From the IMG/VR virus record IMGVR_UViG_3300008259_000421, positions 1-23,917 of that record: a stretch of 23,917 bases of DNA; one strand, written 5' to 3'. Of this stretch, positions 7,034-13,748 are shown piece by piece. Each line of letters begins with the position of its first letter. Position 1 is the first letter of the stretch. The position numbers and the translations under genes are program-made. The notes under the pieces are model-generated. The model searched no databases, had not been told where the DNA came from, and was given only the letters and a program-made list of their open reading frames with translations. The stretch comes from a virus.

Positions 7034-8326
7034 TTACTGTTGCGCGTGAAGCGTGTCCAGAGACAAACGCTTTTGTTCCAACTTGTCAACAATTTTTTCT
7101 TCGATTGTTTTCGACGCCACCAAAACCCTTTGAATTGCAGGACTTTTTGCGTTGGCGCGGTGGATTCGACCTAACGTCTGAATATAATCTTTGACGTTAA
7201 AGGTGGGGGAGATGAGGCTCATCCTCGGATGTCCGCCTTCTGTGTCGTGTAGTGAAACGCCTACGCCTCCGGCTGCGATGTTGCAGATGATGACTCGTGA
7301 CTCATTGGTCTGGAACCGCTGTACATTGGCTTCCCGTTCCACCGCAGATTGTCCACCGACAATGGTACAGGATTCAGGGATCAGGGACTGGATAGCTTTG
7401 ACGGTATCCACAAAGTTTACAAAGATCGCTACGCTGTATCCTTCGGCACAGGCATCGGCTACCATCTCTACGATGTCCGGTACTTTGGCCGCTTCGGCAA
7501 GCTGGCGGGCGCGTAAGATCTCCACAAGAATGTGTGGGCTGGCTCCGCCGTCTTCCATGAATTGGTCTACAATCTCCGGTGTGACGCCGTGGTCTTTGTA
7601 GAACTTGGCGATGTTACCTAACGAGGAGAAGGCTAGTGGCTCGGTGATAACGTGGTTGCTAGTAAACGCAGACGGCAAATCGGATGGCGTGAGTTTAACG
7701 CAGTTAGTCGAGTAGAGTTCTTTATTGAGCGGCACCAGCTTTGCGACTGGTCCGGCTACCCAATTGTTCCAAGGGTCTTTTCTACAGCCGTATTGCATCA
7801 TCCATGAGAACCAGCTTTTAAGTTTGCCGTCCGGCTTATTGAGAGAGTGCAGACCTAAAGCAAAACCCAACGAACGCATTTCTGTGGGGTCTTGGCACGC
7901 TGTCGCTGACAGTAAGAGATTGTACAAACCAGCTTGTTTGGCAGCCACTAGCATCTGGGCGTTCTGACTAAACGGAGATTTGCATTTGTGACACTCGTCC
8001 CATATCAGCAAGGTCTCTTGCGGGAGCTGCCAGCGGAATAGCTTCTTACCGATCTTAGCTAAAAAACTGTTGCCCCTCTTTAGTTTCTCGTAGTTTGTAA
8101 TGAAGAGTGGCGTAACGCCGACCTCTGCAAGTTCGCGCTCCCAATGGGGTATGACGATCTTAGGGCAGATGACGGCTACTGGTAGTTGGGATTCTTTAGC
8201 TACATGACAGGCAATAACTGTCTTACCAACACCAGTATGGCTAGAGTCTAGGGCACAACGACAATGCACCAATGAGCGCAGAATAAAATCAACAGAGCTT
8301 CGTTGTTTCGGGAATAGTGTTTTCAT
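7034..8326 (-). CDS. SF2 DNA helicase/translocase A (SNF2-like)
   Basis: A 430-residue superfamily 2 ATPase. Visible motifs: Walker A TGVGKT (31-36), motif Ia CPKIVIPHWEREL, Walker B/DExH DECHK (110-114), motif III SATACQDPTEMR, and in the second RecA-like domain SVAIFVNFVDTV (motif IV region), NIAAGGVGVSL (motif V) and QTLGRIHRANAKS (motif VI with the arginine finger). The length is that of a minimal two-domain phage helicase without accessory domains. SNF2-like proteins of this type accompany PolA and Cas4-like nucleases in phage modules, where they probably remodel forks or recombination intermediates. The ATG 8326 has a Shine-Dalgarno-like AGGA (CAGGAAACCATG) and overlaps the end of the upstream gene by 38 bases. 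It is clearly paralogous to helicase B at 11650-12945, both beginning MKTLFPKQ. Confidence 0.9.
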   Translation of the reverse strand: MKTLFPKQRSSVDFILRSLVHCRCALDSSHTGVGKTVIACHVAKESQLPVAVICPKIVIPHWERELAEVGVTPLFITNYEKLKRGNSFLAKIGKKLFRWQLPQETLLIWDECHKCKSPFSQNAQMLVAAKQAGLYNLLLSATACQDPTEMRSLGFALGLHSLNKPDGKLKSWFSWMMQYGCRKDPWNNWVAGPVAKLVPLNKELYSTNCVKLTPSDLPSAFTSNHVITEPLAFSSLGNIAKFYKDHGVTPEIVDQFMEDGGASPHILVEILRARQLAEAAKVPDIVEMVADACAEGYSVAIFVNFVDTVKAIQSLIPESCTIVGGQSAVEREANVQRFQTNESRVIICNIAAGGVGVSLHDTEGGHPRMSLISPTFNVKDYIQTLGRIHRANAKSPAIQRVLVASKTIEEKIVDKLEQKRLSLDTLHAQQ

Positions 8327-8642
8327 GGTTTCCTGTTTGTTTTTCCTGTATCATTTTTAAGACTTCGAGATGCTCCTCCTCTGTTGCCAGTAGGACGTCC
8401 ACATCGGTAGTCATTGGGGAGCCCATCTTGTTCAGCGGCATTCGTTTGTCAACGAGTTTCCGCAAAGAATTTACCCAACGAACACGGAGGGCGTGGTTGT
8501 TGCGGTCCGTCAGGCCCAACTCTTCCTGCCGCTGCCGAATGCTGCGGAGCATCAGTGCCTCCGTTTTCCAGTGGGCTGCTTCCAGTTGGGCTTCCCGTTT
8601 GTCGGCAAGGATCTTTTCAATGGCGTCATCAACAATGCTCAT
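8289..8642 (-). CDS. Small helical hypothetical protein
   Basis: A 117-residue protein with no recognised family. It is rich in Glu, Lys, Arg and Leu and is probably mostly helical, with a central basic segment (RVRWVNSLRKLVDKR) and an acidic helix near the C terminus (ATEEEHLEVLKMIQEKQ). The last 12 codons overlap the helicase A start in another frame, implying coupled translation. The ATG 8642 sits in CATATG and follows ACACTAACC, another instance of the leader motif; the stop codon TAG of the upstream gene is 11 bases away. Confidence 0.7.
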   Translation of the reverse strand: MSIVDDAIEKILADKREAQLEAAHWKTEALMLRSIRQRQEELGLTDRNNHALRVRWVNSLRKLVDKRMPLNKMGSPMTTDVDVLLATEEEHLEVLKMIQEKQTGNHENTIPETTKLC

Positions 8643-8653
8643 ATGGTTAGTGT

Positions 8654-8845
8654 CTAGTGGGCTAATCCAAGGGCTTTCATGTAGGGGCTAATTTCTGCAA
8701 AAGGGGTTCCCTCGACGAGAAGCTCTCCAGCCATTGCTTCGTAATCCAACGAGCCATCCTCATTGGTTATGGGAGGCATCTCGGCAAAATATCTCAACGC
8801 CTCCTCCTTCGTTTTGGTGTTTGGTTCAGTTATCATGCATGTCAT
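8654..8845 (-). CDS. Small acidic hypothetical protein
   Basis: A 63-residue acidic protein, not recognised. It contains EALRYFAEMPPITNEDGSL and ends with ISPYMKALGLAH. The first ATG (8845) overlaps the upstream stop (TAATG), a coupling arrangement that decides the start; a second ATG three codons in (8836) is possible but less likely. It belongs to the run of small genes upstream of helicase A. Function unknown. Confidence 0.62.
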   Translation of the reverse strand: MTCMITEPNTKTKEEALRYFAEMPPITNEDGSLDYEAMAGELLVEGTPFAEISPYMKALGLAH

Positions 8846-9264
8846 TAGTTGTAGTTTTCTTCTCTGAAAAGTTCTTTGAACTCGCGTACTGCTTCGCCTT
8901 TGTGGTGCACGAACAGGTCGTTGTACAGGCGGATGAGTAGACCTTTGTACTGGTCACGCTCGCGCTCTGCGTCGATAGCCCGCTCCTGAGCTTTTGACCA
9001 CTTATCTAAAAATGCGTCCGCGTCTTCATGGTGCTTATCCCGCTCGGCTCTCACTTCATTGAGTTGCTGCTCCTGAAGTTGAAAAAGCCCACGCCGAAAT
9101 TCCAAATCGGATTTCAACTCATCCCGCTCGTTCTCAAGCGACTCAATGTCTGGAAGTGCAGCTATAATGTTTCCCATTCCATCTCCAGTAAGCTCATCCT
9201 CTTTGTATTGGGCGAAGACCACTTCTCGAAACGCATCTGTCTCTGGTGTTGGTCGCCTATTCAT
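8845..9264 (-). CDS. Coiled-coil hypothetical protein
   Basis: A 139-residue protein. The start at 9264 is fixed by a perfect Shine-Dalgarno: AAGGAGG, six bases, then ATG AAT AGG. A longer frame to 9435 exists but overlaps the upstream gene almost completely and is rejected. The N terminus RRPTPETDAFREV resembles phage proteins that begin with TPxTDA followed by a coiled coil. Residues about 45-110 are a long heptad-like helix (LENERDELKSDLEFRRG, then LQEQQLNEVRAERDKHHED) and the end is helical and basic. Function unknown. The gene overlaps the upstream stop by eight bases, and its own stop overlaps the next start. Confidence 0.75.
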   Translation of the reverse strand: MNRRPTPETDAFREVVFAQYKEDELTGDGMGNIIAALPDIESLENERDELKSDLEFRRGLFQLQEQQLNEVRAERDKHHEDADAFLDKWSKAQERAIDAERERDQYKGLLIRLYNDLFVHHKGEAVREFKELFREENYN

Positions 9265-9469
9265 TTCGTGCCTCCTTCCATGCGGCGAGGGCACTCCAAG
9301 CGGCGCGAGCATACGCCCGATTGCTGGCGATATGGTGTCTGGAATCTTCGGAATAGTAGTAGTCCAACGCCTCCGCCAACCGATCCGCGAGGGCGCGTTC
9401 GGCTTGTAGCTCACGCTCAAGTGCGTCCAGATCAAAGCCGCTAATTGTTACATCGTGTGTTCTGCCCAT
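9257..9469 (-). CDS. Small coiled-coil protein
   Basis: A 70-residue protein with a helical middle (LDALERELQAERALADRLAE) and a region rich in Tyr, Ala and Trp (ALDYYYSED, then AYARAAWSALAAWKEARNE). The LERELQAERALADRLAEAL type of heptad appears in many uncharacterised phage proteins, usually paired with a TPxTDA protein like the one downstream. The ATG 9469 follows the upstream stop by one base (TAATATG), and the last eight bases overlap the next gene, placing it firmly in the operon. No function can be assigned. Confidence 0.68.
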   Translation of the reverse strand: MGRTHDVTISGFDLDALERELQAERALADRLAEALDYYYSEDSRHHIASNRAYARAAWSALAAWKEARNE

Positions 9470-9470
9470 A

Positions 9471-9860
9471 TTATTCTTCGTTAAATTCTTCTTTCATCCT
9501 GTTGGCTGCAATCTTGTAGACCTCAAAGAAATCTTTGCGGTCGTCTCCTGACAAGTTCAAGATACGCTCGCCCACACTTTTTAGATCGGTGCAAACCTCA
9601 TCGGGATCGTATGTGATGTAAGCAATGACCATACACGACTCTTCACTATTAAAAGCAGACACGCTTATGGTGCAGTTGAGCTTGCTGATGCGAGTGTTGT
9701 CATCAACATACTCCCACCCATTAGCAAGATATTCGTTCAATCTGCCGTGATAACGGTTTGTGTAGTACTGTACAATGCTGAGGGTGTGTTGCGCGTTTTC
9801 TGGCTGCTTACCAATATATGCTGGTGGCCGAACGCCGATGTTGTTTATTCTGATTTTCAT
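9471..9860 (-). CDS. Hypothetical protein, mixed alpha/beta
   Basis: A 129-residue protein, unrecognised. It has an N-terminal beta-like segment (MKIRINNIGVRPPAYIG), a helix, a central beta region (LNCTISVSAF, then CMVIAYITYDPDEVC) and a C-terminal charged helix ending MKEEFNEE. It is the first coding gene downstream of the tRNA region, with 182 non-coding bases between it and the microprotein at 10043-10108. The upstream leader carries two copies of CCAGAAAC just before the ATG and no clear Shine-Dalgarno. A TTGACA hexamer on the minus strand near 9922-9917 could be a -35 element, but the matching -10 is poor. Confidence 0.68.
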   Translation of the reverse strand: MKIRINNIGVRPPAYIGKQPENAQHTLSIVQYYTNRYHGRLNEYLANGWEYVDDNTRISKLNCTISVSAFNSEESCMVIAYITYDPDEVCTDLKSVGERILNLSGDDRKDFFEVYKIAANRMKEEFNEE

Positions 9861-10042
9861 GTTTCTGGTTTCTGGTTTGGGTCAACAGGAACAGCGTTAC
9901 TTGATGCCGCCGTCTGTGTCAAAATTATTTTCAAGAAATTTTAATGGCAGCCTTTTTGCTCAGAGTGCGCGGCTAGTCCCCTTTACCGCTACTGCCAAAA
10001 CTGTTGGGTCTCTTGCCGGAACTTTCCAGCGGTGGAGATTGG
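9861..10042. other. Non-coding leader region without a recognisable gene
   Basis: No minus-strand ATG occurs here before the gene at 9860, and plus-strand frames have neither coding character nor a good start. It holds a TTCAAGAAATTTT motif (9930-9942) also found ahead of the large terminase (14727-14739). It probably serves as untranslated leader for the gene at 9471-9860. Confidence 0.5.
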
Positions 10043-10108
10043 TTACTCTAGTAAGCTGACTAAGACCAATAGTACGGCGACCAAAATAAGCATTGGTGTC
10101 GGGTCCAT
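10043..10108 (-). CDS. 21-residue hydrophobic microprotein
   Basis: A very short frame encoding MDPTPMLILVAVLLVLVSLLE. Residues 6-20 are entirely hydrophobic, enough for a single membrane span, with acidic residues at either end. It stands alone in the otherwise gene-free stretch between the tRNA and the gene at 9860. Its ATG is preceded by CACTAAAGACGAT, the same ACTAA leader element seen ahead of at least nine other starts in this window, which argues against chance. Possible roles are a regulator of a membrane protein, a superinfection or lysis modulator, or a small toxin. None can be shown from sequence. No Shine-Dalgarno is visible. Confidence 0.5.
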   Translation of the reverse strand: MDPTPMLILVAVLLVLVSLLE

Positions 10109-10145
10109 ATCGTCTTTAGTGTCGGTTTAGGGTTTGGTTTCCAGC

Positions 10146-10187
10146 GTAATGCGTCATATATGGCTAGTTAAGCGGTGTAATGCGTCA
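10146..10187. repeat. Two direct copies of GTAATGCGTCAT beside the tRNA
   Basis: GTAATGCGTCATATATG (from 10146) and GTAATGCGTCATGTATG (from 10177) differ by one base. A third copy of the 11-base core lies on the other side of the tRNA in inverted orientation (TGACGCATTAC, 10281-10291). The inverted pair could form an 11-base-pair stem enclosing the tRNA in a precursor RNA. Confidence 0.7.
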
Positions 10188-10203
10188 TGTATGATGCGTT
10201 AAA

Positions 10204-10274
10204 AGCCCCATGAAAGAATCGAACTTTCGTCAGATGATTACAAATCAACCGTTTTACCATTAAACTAATGGGGC
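10204..10274 (-). tRNA. tRNA-Thr (UGU anticodon)
   Basis: Read on the minus strand it folds as a 71-base cloverleaf. The acceptor GCCCCAT pairs with ATGGGGC over seven bases. The D-arm is GTTT/AAAC around AATGGTA. The anticodon stem GTTGA/TCATC has one T-T mismatch, with loop TTTGTAA giving anticodon TGT. The variable loop is TGAC, and the T-arm GAAAG/CTTTC encloses TTCGATT. The anticodon reads ACA, and ACG by wobble. CCA is not encoded; the sequence continues TTTT. It lies 13 bases downstream of a protein gene on the same strand, so it is probably cut out of a polycistronic transcript. It presumably supplements a host tRNA for threonine codons common in the phage. Confidence 0.92.
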
Positions 10275-10287
10275 AATATTTGACGCA

Positions 10288-10488
10288 TTACTCGACGCCG
10301 TGATCTTCTAAAAACTCCCGTTTGAACATGGATTCAGTGATATCTGGATGCCATGACAGGTACGTCATTATGGTGCGAAACACGGTGACTAAGTCTTCAA
10401 GCGGTTGGTCTCGCGGCAGCGAGAACTCCAGCTTGCTTCCTTCGTGTGGGATCTCCACAGTGATCTTCATTTGTCGGTCGCGGTTCAT
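10288..10488 (-). CDS. Small hypothetical protein
   Basis: A 66-residue protein, unrecognised, with sequence like KITVEIPHEGSKLEFSLPRD followed by a helix (LEDLVTVFRTIMTYLSW). ATG 10488 overlaps a TGA stop in ATGA form; that stop belongs to the shifted frame of the upstream DUF5664 gene, which supports both the start and the frameshift there. An internal start at 10470 (MKITVEIP) is the alternative. The stop codon sits inside the inverted copy of the GTAATGCGTCA repeat that flanks the tRNA. Confidence 0.7.
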   Translation of the reverse strand: MNRDRQMKITVEIPHEGSKLEFSLPRDQPLEDLVTVFRTIMTYLSWHPDITESMFKREFLEDHGVE

Positions 10489-11098
10489 GAGTTGTACGGG
10501 TCTTGATGTTTGAGGTCACAGTCTTCGCAGATCCAGCCGTACAGCCTTCTTGTTTGATCCAATGCGGAATGTAAAGTGTCATCCAGTCTCCGAAGCCGAC
10601 ATAGACTTCGTCGCCGTCTTTCAGAAGCTCGCCGCTGTTCAGTAGGCGGTATCCCGCTTCGGCCCAATCTTCTTTGATGCTTTCGTCAAGTTCGGTCCAC
10701 AGTCCGTCGTCTTCCTCTTCGTCAAAAAGCCAATCCCAATCGCCGTCTGACTCTTCGACTTCGTTGCACTGACGTGTCGTGTTCCTGTCATCCTGTAACT
10801 TGTTACAGTACTCCGCGTCCATGAGGATGTTCGCGCTACAGGCAATGTGTGCCAGATGCGAGATACCGGATTCAGGGTCCAAGTCTTCGCCGTCGCGCCA
10901 CGCGTTCAAGTGTCGGAGGATTGCGTTGACGTACGTACTAGCGCACACGCCAGTCTCGCGCCAGTTCCATGCTCCGTACTTGTCTGCGCCCAACTTGTGG
11001 ACCCATGCGGTCTGCTCCATTGCATGTGGCGGTATCAAGCCCAATGGGGTTTTGGTAGCGCCGATAGCGCCTTTAGGGTCATTAAATTTCTTTGACAT
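10397..11098 (-). CDS. DUF5664-like dATP/dGTP diphosphohydrolase family protein, frameshifted C terminus
   Basis: The N-terminal 110 residues match the phage DUF5664 pattern: PLGLIPPHAMEQTAWVHKLG, GADKYGAWNWRETG, then AILRHLNAWRDGEDLDPESG and HLAHIACSANILMD. Members are predicted all-alpha nucleotide (dATP/dGTP) hydrolases that adjust dNTP pools. After an acidic linker a second small domain follows (YRLLNSGELLKDGDEVYVG, then WMTLYIPHWIKQE), a common phage appendage. Near 10540 the reading frame looks broken. The annotated frame continues as a low-complexity tail to 10397. The -1 frame instead gives RLYGWICEDCDLKHQDPYNS, with a CxxC pair, and stops at 10485 in an ATGA overlap with the next gene. 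The natural protein therefore probably ends at 10485 and is about 203 residues. A lost base in CAAGAAGG, or a sequencing error, would explain it. Confidence 0.75.
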   Translation of the reverse strand: MSKKFNDPKGAIGATKTPLGLIPPHAMEQTAWVHKLGADKYGAWNWRETGVCASTYVNAILRHLNAWRDGEDLDPESGISHLAHIACSANILMDAEYCNKLQDDRNTTRQCNEVEESDGDWDWLFDEEEDDGLWTELDESIKEDWAEAGYRLLNSGELLKDGDEVYVGFGDWMTLYIPHWIKQEGCTAGSAKTVTSNIKTRTTHEPRPTNEDHCGDPTRRKQAGVLAAARPTA

Positions 11099-11363
11099 AA
11101 AGATTAGTATTTACAAAATAAGGTATTTTTTGGTCTGTGTTTGCCGATGCAATCCCTTCAATAACTGACAAAGGGTCTACTCGAAATTCTCTTGCGATCT
11201 CATCAAATGCTAATGCTATTGTAAAAGCATCGTTGACGATTTCTTCGGCGTACCCATATAGACTCTCGTCAGTATTTTTGTATCTCGATACAAGAGCTGG
11301 TAAAAGGCTCTGCGCTATGTGTGTTGTATTTCTTACTGTTTCGCATCGTGTGGTTGTTTTCAT
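11082..11363 (-). CDS. Small hypothetical protein
   Basis: A 93-residue protein, unrecognised, probably helical (TTHIAQSLLPALVSRYKN, then YAEEIVNDAFTIALAFDEIA). The C-terminal codons overlap the start of the DUF5664 gene by 17 bases, so translation is coupled. The start ATG 11363 follows the TAG of the upstream gene by three bases, and ACTAAACAACAA lies within the end of that gene. Confidence 0.68.
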   Translation of the reverse strand: MKTTTRCETVRNTTHIAQSLLPALVSRYKNTDESLYGYAEEIVNDAFTIALAFDEIAREFRVDPLSVIEGIASANTDQKIPYFVNTNLYVKEI

Positions 11364-11366
11364 AAT

Positions 11367-11576
11367 CTAATTGTTGTTTAGTTGTTCTATTTTTTGTTTG
11401 TATTCTGCTGCCTTATCAAATTGTCCATCTTCGATTGCTTTGTCGTGTATCTTCAGCAATTCAGCATAAGTAAATTCTTTTTGCTTGCGGAAGATATCAT
11501 CGTGGTTATTACGAAATGCTTCGCCGTTTACGGCTCGCGGCAGATCGCCCTTTCCTGCTCCAGTTCCAAATGACAT
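11367..11576 (-). CDS. Small conserved phage protein (GTGAGKGDLPR type)
   Basis: A 69-residue protein starting MSFGTGAGKGDLPRAVNGEAF. A glycine-rich KGDxPRxVxGxxF/YRxNxDxIF opening is a recurrent feature of small phage proteins of unknown function. The C-terminal half is a helix with heptad character (LLKIHDKAIEDG, then AAEYKQKIEQL). The leader has CAATACTAACCACAAAACACA before ATG 11576, an ACTAA motif 12 bases from the start, and no Shine-Dalgarno. It is 73 bases downstream of the SF2 helicase B stop. Confidence 0.72.
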   Translation of the reverse strand: MSFGTGAGKGDLPRAVNGEAFRNNHDDIFRKQKEFTYAELLKIHDKAIEDGQFDKAAEYKQKIEQLNNN

Positions 11577-11649
11577 TGTGTTTTGTGGTTAGTATTGGTG
11601 GTCAAAATAATCCAAGTTCAGATCGAGTAAAGAAAAAATTTCAGAAATT

Positions 11650-12945
11650 TTACTCGCCGTGAATTGCCTGTAGGTTTTCCGTCTTTATTCGGATTGCTTT
11701 CATTACGGTTTCTTCGATCGTGCCAGCCGCGACAAGCACTTTTTGGAGTGCGTCCGACTTGGCTCCGTTGCGGTGTATCCGGCCCAACACTTGCAAGTAA
11801 TCCTTGGCGTTAAAGGTTGGGCAAATAAGTGAGATACGCGGCCTCTCCCCACGTGTGTCGTGCAGAGACAGGCCAGTCCCGCCAGCCGCGATATTGACGA
11901 CGATGCAGTTGACGACGTCGTTCTGGAAGTCGTCGATCGCTTGCTGTCTTTGAACGGCGTTCTGGTTGCCGTCGATCTTTGGGCAATTCAATAGGCCGCA
12001 GAGAGCGTTTACCGTATCTGTGAAGTTCACGAAGATGACGACGCTGTTGCCGCCGCTGATGAAGTCCTCAGCCATCTCGACGATGTCCGGCACTTTGAAC
12101 GACTCTGCCAGCTGGCGGGCTTTGAGTATGTTTACCAGAATGTGCTCGCTGTTTGAAACGGTTCCGTTGAGAATATACTCGTCGATGATGGCTGGCGTGA
12201 TGCCCAACTGCTCGTAGGCTTTGTCGATCTTCTTGATGTCTTTGAACTCCGTCGGCTCGACGAAAACACGGTTGTCTCGGAAGCTGTCCGGAAAGTCTGC
12301 TACTGTAAGTTTGTTGCAATTGACTCCGTACATCATGTTGCGGAGCAAAGCCAGCTTTGTCTTAGTCGCCAGCTTCCATCCGCCCCAATCGTCCTGATAG
12401 CATCCGTACTGCATCATCCATCCGTACCAGCTACGTAGTTTGTTGTCCGGCTTGTTAAGAGAGTGAAGCCCCAATAGGTATCCCAACGCCCGCATCTCCG
12501 TAGGGTCTTCGGCAGCGGTGGCGGACATGCCGTGTACGGAGTAGCTCTGCTGTACCAACGAAACCACAAGTTGGGCGTTCAAAGTATACGGCCCTTTGCA
12601 TTTGTGGATCTCGTCTACGAGCACCAATGTGTCGGCTGGCAGGGACCAGCGCATGATCTTCTTGCCGACTTTGGAAAGCCATTTGGTTTTGCCGCCACGG
12701 ATCTTCTCGAAGTTCGTAACGAACAGCGGAGTTATTCCGTGTTCCGTCAGCTCTCGTTCCCATGACGGGACAACCGCTTTCGGGCAAAGTACAGCGACAG
12801 GCTTTCCGAAATCTCTGGCCAGATGGACCGCCACAACTGTTTTGCCAGTGCCGACGCTTGAGCTGTCAAGCGTGTTGACTTTATTTTTGTGACAGCAGAG
12901 AAAAAATTCTTTGGCGTCATCTTGCTTCGGGAATAGTGTTTTCAT
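11650..12945 (-). CDS. SF2 DNA helicase/translocase B (SNF2-like), paralogue of helicase A
   Basis: A 431-residue superfamily 2 ATPase with all motifs: Walker A VGTGKT (31-36), CPKAVVPSWEREL (Ia), Walker B as DEIHK (111-115), SATAAEDPTEMR (III), SVVIFVNFTDTV (IV region), NIAAGGTGLSL (V) and QVLGRIHRNGAKS (VI). It aligns end to end with helicase A (7034-8326), sharing MKTLFPKQ at the start, WERELTEHG-type segments and LGLHSLNKPD. The DExH box differs (DEIH against DECH), and so do the linker and the C terminus. Both copies retain every catalytic residue, so neither looks decayed. By family it would translocate on duplex DNA during replication or recombination. The ATG follows a dyad-rich leader (12957-12979) and has no strong Shine-Dalgarno. 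Confidence 0.9.
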   Translation of the reverse strand: MKTLFPKQDDAKEFFLCCHKNKVNTLDSSSVGTGKTVVAVHLARDFGKPVAVLCPKAVVPSWERELTEHGITPLFVTNFEKIRGGKTKWLSKVGKKIMRWSLPADTLVLVDEIHKCKGPYTLNAQLVVSLVQQSYSVHGMSATAAEDPTEMRALGYLLGLHSLNKPDNKLRSWYGWMMQYGCYQDDWGGWKLATKTKLALLRNMMYGVNCNKLTVADFPDSFRDNRVFVEPTEFKDIKKIDKAYEQLGITPAIIDEYILNGTVSNSEHILVNILKARQLAESFKVPDIVEMAEDFISGGNSVVIFVNFTDTVNALCGLLNCPKIDGNQNAVQRQQAIDDFQNDVVNCIVVNIAAGGTGLSLHDTRGERPRISLICPTFNAKDYLQVLGRIHRNGAKSDALQKVLVAAGTIEETVMKAIRIKTENLQAIHGE

Positions 12946-12956
12946 TCGAGAAGGCT

Positions 12957-12979
12957 CTTACTCGAAGGTTCGAGCGAAG
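12957..12979 (-). repeat. Small hairpin in the leader of helicase B
   Basis: On the minus strand, CTT CG CTCGAA CC TTCGAG T AAG folds with a CTCGAA/TTCGAG core and an outer CTT/AAG. It sits between the upstream gene's stop and the helicase B start, and TCGA recurs around it. It has no T-run on the downstream side in the direction of transcription, so it is not a terminator. It could affect translation of helicase B. Confidence 0.4.
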
Positions 12980-12994
12980 TCGAGAAAAAAAAAT

Positions 12995-13273
12995 TTAATC
13001 CTCAAAAATTTCATCTTCAGGGTCGGCCCACGACATGAAGGCCGGAGTGTTTTCGCCTACCCACGCGCCTTCCACGTTGTAGTAGAAGTATTCGAGAGCG
13101 TCCTCTTCCGTCATCTCTCTGGCGAGGATCTCGATACACTTCTCAAAACTGTATACGGCAAAGGGCTTACCGAACTGGCGGGCGATGCCCATGAACGCTT
13201 CTTCAAAGCCATCTGCAAGGATGACTTCTTCTTCGTCGTCAAGGCACTGTTCAAGTGTTTTTGGGATATCCAT
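12995..13273 (-). CDS. Small conserved phage protein
   Basis: A 92-residue acidic protein (MDIPKTLEQCLDDEEEVILA, then FEEAFMGIARQFGKPFAVYS, EDALEYFYYNV, GAWVGENTPAFM). The ADGFEEAxxGxxRQFxxPxxVY and NVEGAWVGExTPxF pattern is found in many uncharacterised phage and bacterial small proteins. Function is unknown. ATG 13273 is chosen because it opens the conserved region and overlaps the resolvase gene by 23 bases; the longer frame up to 13372 would be out-of-frame resolvase sequence. ATACTAGACAACGTT precedes the start. Confidence 0.75.
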   Translation of the reverse strand: MDIPKTLEQCLDDEEEVILADGFEEAFMGIARQFGKPFAVYSFEKCIEILAREMTEEDALEYFYYNVEGAWVGENTPAFMSWADPEDEIFED

Positions 13274-13748
13274 AACGTTGTCTAGTATACTGTGCAATGA
13301 GGAAAGCGTCAACGACGCCGTCATGCGGCACGGTGCAGCGGTTGTTCTTGCGCCAGTCCTCATCCGGAGCAAGTTCGTTTGCTTTCTTCAAAGCAAAGAC
13401 TTTTGTATGTGATTTAGGCACTTTGCCTAACAGAGACTTCTGCCAGTCCAGAACTTGAATCGGCTGGACTTTGAGCTTGTGGGACTCACACATGCCGAGG
13501 ATCTTGCCGTACGAGATCCCCATCGACCGCATCGCTTGAGATGACTTTGCATGCTTCAGGGGTTCCTCAATCCCGATTAAGGATTCAGTGTTCAGGTCAG
13601 TGATCCAGTCGTAAATGATTTCGGTATCAACTTCCCGCTTGCCAGCCCGTTCAAACGTTGGCATCGCCCACTTGTCGATGATGGATCCGTTGTGCGCTGA
13701 TATGGCACAAAGTCCGCCGTCGAGTCCGTTGTCGATGCCGATGATCAT
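13251..13748 (-). CDS. RuvC-like Holliday junction resolvase
   Basis: A 165-residue protein with an RNase H-like fold signature. D6 lies in IIGIDNGLDGG (usually IDPGxxG), E61 in LIGIEEP, and D143/D147 in VPHDGVVDAFLIAQY; together these are the four acidic metal ligands of RuvC-type resolvases. The length matches phage and bacterial RuvC. It would cut four-way junctions formed during phage replication and recombination, leaving DNA suitable for packaging; its place immediately upstream of the terminase genes fits. It starts with ATGA overlapping the end of the preceding gene. The Asn in place of the usual Pro in the first motif is a small deviation outside the catalytic residues. Confidence 0.85.
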   Translation of the reverse strand: MIIGIDNGLDGGLCAISAHNGSIIDKWAMPTFERAGKREVDTEIIYDWITDLNTESLIGIEEPLKHAKSSQAMRSMGISYGKILGMCESHKLKVQPIQVLDWQKSLLGKVPKSHTKVFALKKANELAPDEDWRKNNRCTVPHDGVVDAFLIAQYTRQRYGYPKNT

